DNA from: Pictodentalium vernedei | Lineage: Eukaryota; Mollusca; Scaphopoda; Dentaliida; Dentaliidae | Length of the DNA: 64,000 nt | Reading direction: 5' to 3' | NCBI GenBank assembly: GCA_031216915.1 | Contig: CM062292.1 | Span: 73,080,956-73,144,955 of the forward strand | In this document: one piece after another, positions 58,401-64,000 of the stretch | Layout: every line of letters begins with the position of its first letter | How positions within the stretch are numbered: position 1 is the first letter of the stretch | Position numbers and translations under genes: made by a program | The notes under the pieces: generated by a model | What the model saw: only the letters and a program-made list of their open reading frames with translations | Database searches by the model: none | What the model was told of the DNA's origin: nothing

Positions 58401-61400
58401 TAGTGTGAGACCTCACCCATCATTGGGAGCCATTTAAATATCAATCTCTATTATCTGATTCCCTGTCTTAGGTTCCGTTACAATAGTGTCAGATCTTACC
58501 CGTCAATGGAAACCAGATAAATCTCTATTATCTAATTCAAGGACTTACGTTCTCTTATTTTACTCCGAGAGCATGTCCATCATTGGGAACCAGATAAATA
58601 TCAATCACTATTATCTGATTCCCTGTCTTAGGTTCCCTTACTTTAGCGTCAGACCTTACCCATCATTGGTAACCAGATAAATGTCAATCTCCATTATCTG
58701 ATTCCCTGTCTTAGGTCCCCTTACTTTAGTGTGACATTTAAACCATCATTGGGAAACAGATAAATATCAATGTCTATTATCTGATTCCCTGACTTAGGTT
58801 CCCTTACTTTAGTGACAGATCTTACCCGTCAATGGGAACCAGATAAATATCAATCTCTGTTATCTGATTCCGTGTCTTAGGTTTCTTACTCTAGTGTGAC
58901 ATCTTACACATCATTGGGAGCCAGATAAATATCAATCTCTATTATCTGATTCCCTGTATTAGGTTCCCTTACTGTAGTCTGAGACCTTACCATTCACTGG
59001 GAACAAGATAAATATCAATCTCCACTATCTGATTCCCTGTCTTAGGTTTCCTTACTGTAATGAAAGATCTTACGTATCATTGGGAACCAGATAAACATCA
59101 ATCTCTATTATCTGATTCCCTGTCGAAGGTTCCATTACATTAGTGTCAGACCTAACCCATCATTGAGAACCAGATAAATATCAATCTCCATTATCTCATT
59201 CCCTGTCTAAGTTTACCTTATTTAGTGTGACACCTTACCCATCATTGGGAGCCAGATAAATATCAATCTCCATTATCTCATTCCCTGTCTAAGTTTACCT
59301 TATTTAGTGTGACACCTTACCCATCACTGCGAGCCAGATAAATATCAATCTCTATTATCTGATTCCCTCTCTTAGTTTACCTCACTTTAGTGTCAGACCT
59401 AACCCATCATTGGGAACCAGATAAATATCAATCTCCATTATCTGATTCCCTCTCTTAGTTTACCTTATTTAGTGTCAGACCTTACCCATCTTTCGGAACC
59501 AAATAAATGTCAATCTCTATTATCTATTTCCCTGTCTTAGGTTCCCTTACTTTAGTGTGAGACCTTACCCATCATTGGGAACCAGATAAATATCAATCTC
59601 TATTCTCATTCCCTGTCTTAGGTCCCCTTACTTTAGTGTGAGATCTTACCCATCATTGGGAACCAGATAAATATCAATCTCTATTATCTGATTCCCTCTC
59701 TTAGTTTACCTTATTTAGTGTCAGACCTTACCCATCTTTCGGAACCAAATAAATGTCAATCTCTATTATCTATTTCCCTGTCTTAGGTTCCCTTACTTTA
59801 GTGTGAGACCTTACCCATCATTGGGAACCAGATAAATATCAATCTCTATTCTCATTCCCTGTCTTAGGTCCCCTTACTTTAGTGTGAGATCTTACCCATC
59901 ATTGGGAACCAGATAAATATCAATCTCTATTTTTTGATTCCATCTCTTAGTTTACCTTATTTAGTGTGAGACCTTACCCATCATTGGGAGCCATTTAAAT
60001 ATCAATCTCTATTATCTGATTCCCTGTCTTAGGTTCCGTTACATTAGTGTCAGATCTTACCCGTCAATGGAAACCAGATAAATCACTATTATCTAATTCA
60101 CCGACTTACGTTCTCTTATTTTACTCCGAGAGCATGTCCATCATTGGGAACCAGATAAATATCAATCACTATTATCTGATCCCCTGTCTTAGATTCCCTT
60201 ACTTTAGTGTCAGAACTAACCCATCATTGAGAACCAGATAAATATCAATCTTCATTATCTGATTCCCTGTCTTCGTTTACCTTATTTAGTGTGAGACCTT
60301 ACCCATCATTGGGAGCCAGATAAATATCAATCTCTATTATCTGATTCCCTGTCTTAGGTCCCCTTACTTTAGTGTGAGATCTTACCGGTCATTGGGAACC
60401 AGATAAATAACAATCTCTATTATCTGATTCACTTTCTTACTTTATCTTACTTAGTGTCAGACCTTACCCATCTTTCGTAACCAAATAAATGTCAATCTCT
60501 ATTATCTGATTCCCTGTCTTAGGTTCCCTTACTTTAGTGTGAGACCTTACCCATCATTGGAACCAGATAAATATCAATTTCTATATCTGATTCCCTGTCT
60601 TAGGTTCCCTTACTTTAGTGTCAGACCTTACCCATCATTGGGAACCAGATACATATCAATCTCTATTATCTGATTCCCTGTCTTAGGTCTGCTTACTTTA
60701 GTGTCAGACCTTACACATCATTGGGAGCCAGATACATATCAATCTCTATTATCTGATTCCCTGTCTTAGGTCCCCTTATTTAGAGTGACATTTTACCAAT
60801 CAATGGGAAACAGATAAATATCAATCTCTATTATCTGATTCCCTGTCTTAGGTTGCCTTACTTTAGTGTGAGATCTTACACATCATTGGGAACTAGATAA
60901 ATATCAATCTCTATTATCTGATTCCCTCTCTTAGTTTACCTTACTTTAGTGTCAGACCTAACCCATCATTGAGAACCAGATAAATATCAATCTCCATTAT
61001 CTGATTCCCTGTCTTAGGTTCCCTTACTTAAGTTTCAGACCTTACCCATCATTGAGAACCAGATAAATATCAATCTCTGTTATCTGATTCCCTGTCTTAG
61101 GTTCCCTTACTTTAGCGTCAGACCTTACCCATCATTGGTAACCAGATAAATGTCAATCTCCATTATCTGATTCCCTGTCTTAGGTCCCCTTACTTTAGTG
61201 TGACATTTAAACCATCAATGGGAAACAGATAAATATCAATGTCTATTATCTGATTCCCTGACTTAGGTTCCCTTACTTTAGTGTGAGACCTTACCCATCA
61301 TTGGGAACCAGATAAATATCAATCTCTATTCTCATTCCCTGTCTTAGGTCCCCTTACTTTAGTGTGAGATCTTACCCATCATTGGGAACCAGATAAATAT

Positions 61401-64000
61401 CAATCTCTATTATTTGATTCCATCTCTTAGTTTACCTTATTTAGTGTGAGACCTTACCCATCATTGGGAGCCATTTAAATATCAATCTCTATTATCTGAT
61501 TCCCTGTCTTAGGTTCCGTTACATTAGTGTCAGATCTTACCCGTCAATGGAAACCAGATAAATCTCTATTATCTAATTCACCGACTTACATTCTCTTATT
61601 TTACTCCGAGAGCATGTCCATCATTGGGAACCAGATAAATATCAATCACTATTATCTGATCCCCTGTCTTAGATTCCCTTACTTTAGAGTCAGAACTAAC
61701 CCATCATTGAGAACCAGATAAATATCAATCTTCATTATCTGATTCCCTGTCTTAGTTTACCTTATTTAGTGTGAGACCTTACCCATCATTGGGAGCCAGA
61801 TAAATATCAATCTCTATTATCTGATTCCCTGTCTTAGGTCCCCTTACTTTAGTGTGAGATCTTACCCGTCATTGGGAACCAGATAAATAACAATCTCTAT
61901 TATCTGATTCCCTTTCTTACTTTACCTTACTTAGTGTCAGACCTTACCCATCTTTCGTAACCAAATAAATGTCAATCTCTATTATCTGATTCCCTGTCTT
62001 AGGTTCCCTTACTTTAGTGTCAGACCTTACCCATCATTGGGAACCAGATACATATCAATCTCTATTATCTGATTCCCTGTCTTAGGTCTGCTTACTTTAG
62101 TGTCAGACCTTACCCATCATTGGGAACCAGATAGATATCAATCTCTATTATCTGATTCCCTGTCTTAGGTCCCCTTATTTAGAGTGACATTTTACCAATC
62201 AATGGGAAACAGATAAATATCAATCTCTATTATCTGATTCCCTGTCTTAGGTTGCCTTACTTTAGTGTGAGATCTTACACATCATTGGGAACTAGATAAA
62301 TATCACTCTCTATTATCTGATTCCCTGTCTTAGGTTCCCTTACTTAAGTGTCAGACCTTACCCATCATTGAGAACCAGATAAATATCAATCTCTGTTATC
62401 TGATTCCCTGTCTTAGGTCTGCTTACTTTAGTGTCAGGCCTTATCCATCATTGGGAACCAAATAAATATCAATCTCTATTATCTGATTCCCTGTCTTAGG
62501 TTCCCTTACTTTAGCGTCAGACATTACCCATCATTGGTAACCAGATATATGTCAATCTCTATTATCTGATTCCCTGTCTTAGGTCCCCTTACTTTAGTGT
62601 GACATTTAACCCATCAATGGGAAACAGATAAATATCAATTTCTATTATCTGATACCCTGACTTAGGTTCCCTTACTTTAGTGACAGATCTTACCCGTCAA
62701 TGGGAACCAGATAAATATCAATCTCTGTTATCTGATTCCGTGTCTTAGGTTTGCTTACTGTAGTGTGACATCTTACACATCATTGGGGGCCAGATAAATA
62801 TCAATCTCTATTATCTGACTCCCTGTCTTAGGTTCCCTTACTTTAGTCTGAGACCTTAACATTCATTGGGAACAAGATAAACATCAATCTCTACTATCTG
62901 ATTCCCTGTCTTAGGTATCCTTACTGTAATGTAAGATCTTACGTATCATTGGGAACCAGATAAACATCAATCTCTATAATCTGAATCCCTGTCGAAGGTT
63001 CCATTACATTAGTGTCAGACCTAACCCATCATTGAGAACCAGATAAATATCAATCTCCATTATCTCATACCCTGTCTTAGTTTACCTTATTTAGTGTGAC
63101 ACCTTACCCATCACTGCGAGCCAGATAAATATCAATCTCTATCATCTGATTCCCTCTCTTAGTTTACCTTACTTTAGTGTGAAACCTTACCAATCATTGG
63201 GAGCCAGATAAATATCAATCTCTATTATCTGATTCCCTGTCTTAGGTCCCCTTACTTTAGTGTGAGATCTTACCCATCATTGGGAACCAAATAAATATCA
63301 ATCTCTATTATTTGATTCCCTCTCTTAGTTTCCCTTACTTTAGTGTGAGACCTTACCCATCATTGGGAGCCAGATAAATATCAATCTCTATTAATTGATT
63401 CCCTGTCTTAGGTCCCCTTACTTTAGTGTGAGATCTTACCCGTCATTGGGAACCAGACAAATCTTTATTATCTAATTCGCCGTCTTACATTCTCTTATCT
63501 TACTCCGAGAGCATGCCCATCGTTGGGAACCAGATAAATATCAATCACTATTATCTGATACCCTGTCTTAGATTCACTTACTTTAGTGTCAGACCTAACC
63601 CATCATTGAGAACCAGATAAATATCAATCTCTACTATCTGATTCCCTGTCTCAGGTTTCCTTACTGTAATGTAAGATCTTACCCATCATTGGGAACCAGA
63701 TAAATATCAATCTCTATTATCTGATTCCCTGTCTTAGGTTCCATTACATTAGTGTCAGACCTAACCCACCATTGAGAACCAGATAAATATCAATCTCCAT
63801 TATCTGATTCCCTGTCTTAGTTTACCTTATTTAGTGTGAGACCTTATCCATCATAGGGAACCAGATAAATATCAAGCTCTATTATATGATTCCCTGTCTT
63901 AGGTTCCCTTACTTTAGTGTGAGATCTTACCATTATTGGGAACCAGATAAATATAAATCTCTATTATCTGATTCCCTCTCTTAGTTTACCTTATTTAGTG
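52410..64000. repeat. 83-bp satellite array, right section, continuing past the window
   Basis: It completes copy 2 of the 9.29-kb unit (to about 60310), then runs on through related blocks. These include one offset by 1480 bp (60047 versus 61527) and segments resembling 37190-38550 (TTTCGTAACCAAATAAATGT, GGAAACAGATAAATATC, GGGAACTAGATAAATATC). The sequence ends mid-monomer, so the full array size is unknown. No gene. Confidence 0.97.

Larger units (their letters stand above)
41735..60310. repeat. 9.29-kb tandem higher-order duplication, two near-identical copies
   Basis: Copy 1 spans about 41735-51023 and copy 2 about 51024-60310, roughly 112 monomers each. Landmarks repeat at a constant offset: ATTCCCTACCTTAGG at 41771 and 51060 (9289), the SINE insertion at 42900 and 52185 (9285), and the same 64-codon accidental frame at 49201/58486 and 50762/60047 (9285). 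The 4-bp change in offset comes from a missing AAAT near 51610. Single-base differences are rare. The junction lies where copy 1's CTTCGTTTACC monomer is followed by the start of copy 2 (CAATCTTTATTATCTGATTC) near 51010-51046. Confidence 0.92.

Noticed and set aside
30009..61721. Seven near-identical 64-codon open frames (30009, 36820, 49201, 50762, 58486, 60047, 61527, plus strand)
   Set aside because: All cross the same divergent satellite subtype and are copied with the array. They start with non-ATG or accidental codons and have no domain; they are artefacts of the repeat.
22248..64000. Regular repeats suggesting a CRISPR array
   Set aside because: The whole 83-bp monomer is repeated with no unique spacers, in a eukaryotic setting with no cas genes; it is a satellite.
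24253..64000. Telomeric or rDNA repeats
   Set aside because: No TTAGGG-type tandem runs or rRNA sequence. TTAGG occurs once per monomer within CTTAGGTTCCC and is not a telomeric repeat.

Overview
The window is eukaryotic, repeat-dominated DNA with no recognisable host gene. Everything that can be identified is a transposable element, a decayed copy of one, or tandemly repeated DNA. The mix is a ZBED-type hAT transposon, a DIRS-type tyrosine-recombinase retrotransposon, tRNA-derived SINEs with a central CCTTGGGCAAGACACTTC motif, Tc1/mariner-, pogo- and foldback-type MITEs, and a long AT-rich satellite. That mix suggests a metazoan, most likely a marine invertebrate. The repeat beginning ACAAGAGGCCCC..TCGCTCACC and ending in a GACGGAC..GAGCTAAAA hairpin resembles repeats I recall from bivalve and other molluscan genomes, so a mollusc is the best guess. 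This is inference, not proof.

Layout. 1-4010: the 3' part of a hAT transposon. The transposase is frameshifted and has lost its first catalytic Asp. A foldback element and G/C homopolymer runs follow, ending in a hAT-like terminal inverted repeat. 4012-4611: a diverged 325-bp tandem pair. 4807-10041: a composite repeat zone with a roughly 166-bp tandem array whose units carry a GGGCTCC..GGGAGCC hairpin, a SINE inserted into it, and four copies of a TACAAAATGGCC-type repeat. 10042-11685: a pogo-like end, an old SINE and a long hairpin. 11686-18198: a nearly complete DIRS retrotransposon on the minus strand (gag, RT/RNase H with a methyltransferase-like tail, tyrosine recombinase). Its inverted terminal repeats and internal complementary region are intact, but it is disabled by a frameshift, two in-frame stops and a YLDD-to-YLDN change. 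18199-22247: AT-rich DNA with at least five long inverted repeats, a second pogo-like fragment and a SINE with a perfect 14-bp target duplication.

22248-64000: an 83-bp satellite that runs off the right edge, in all about 480 monomers. Near its left end it is split by a 314-bp TA-flanked MITE and a 1.17-kb hAT-like element that itself holds a SINE. Each monomer contains an imperfect dyad (GGGAACCAGATAAATA / TATTATCTGATTCCC with an 8-nt spacer), so it can form a hairpin. Superimposed on the 83-bp period are higher-order duplications. The largest is a near-identical tandem pair of about 9.29 kb (about 112 monomers; roughly 41,735-51,023 and 51,024-60,310), each half carrying the same 225-bp SINE at the same place.

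None of the genes forms a pathway with another; each belongs to its own element. The most noteworthy material is the satellite with its nested higher-order structure and dateable insertions, and the textbook DIRS architecture. I found no convincing new biochemical system.
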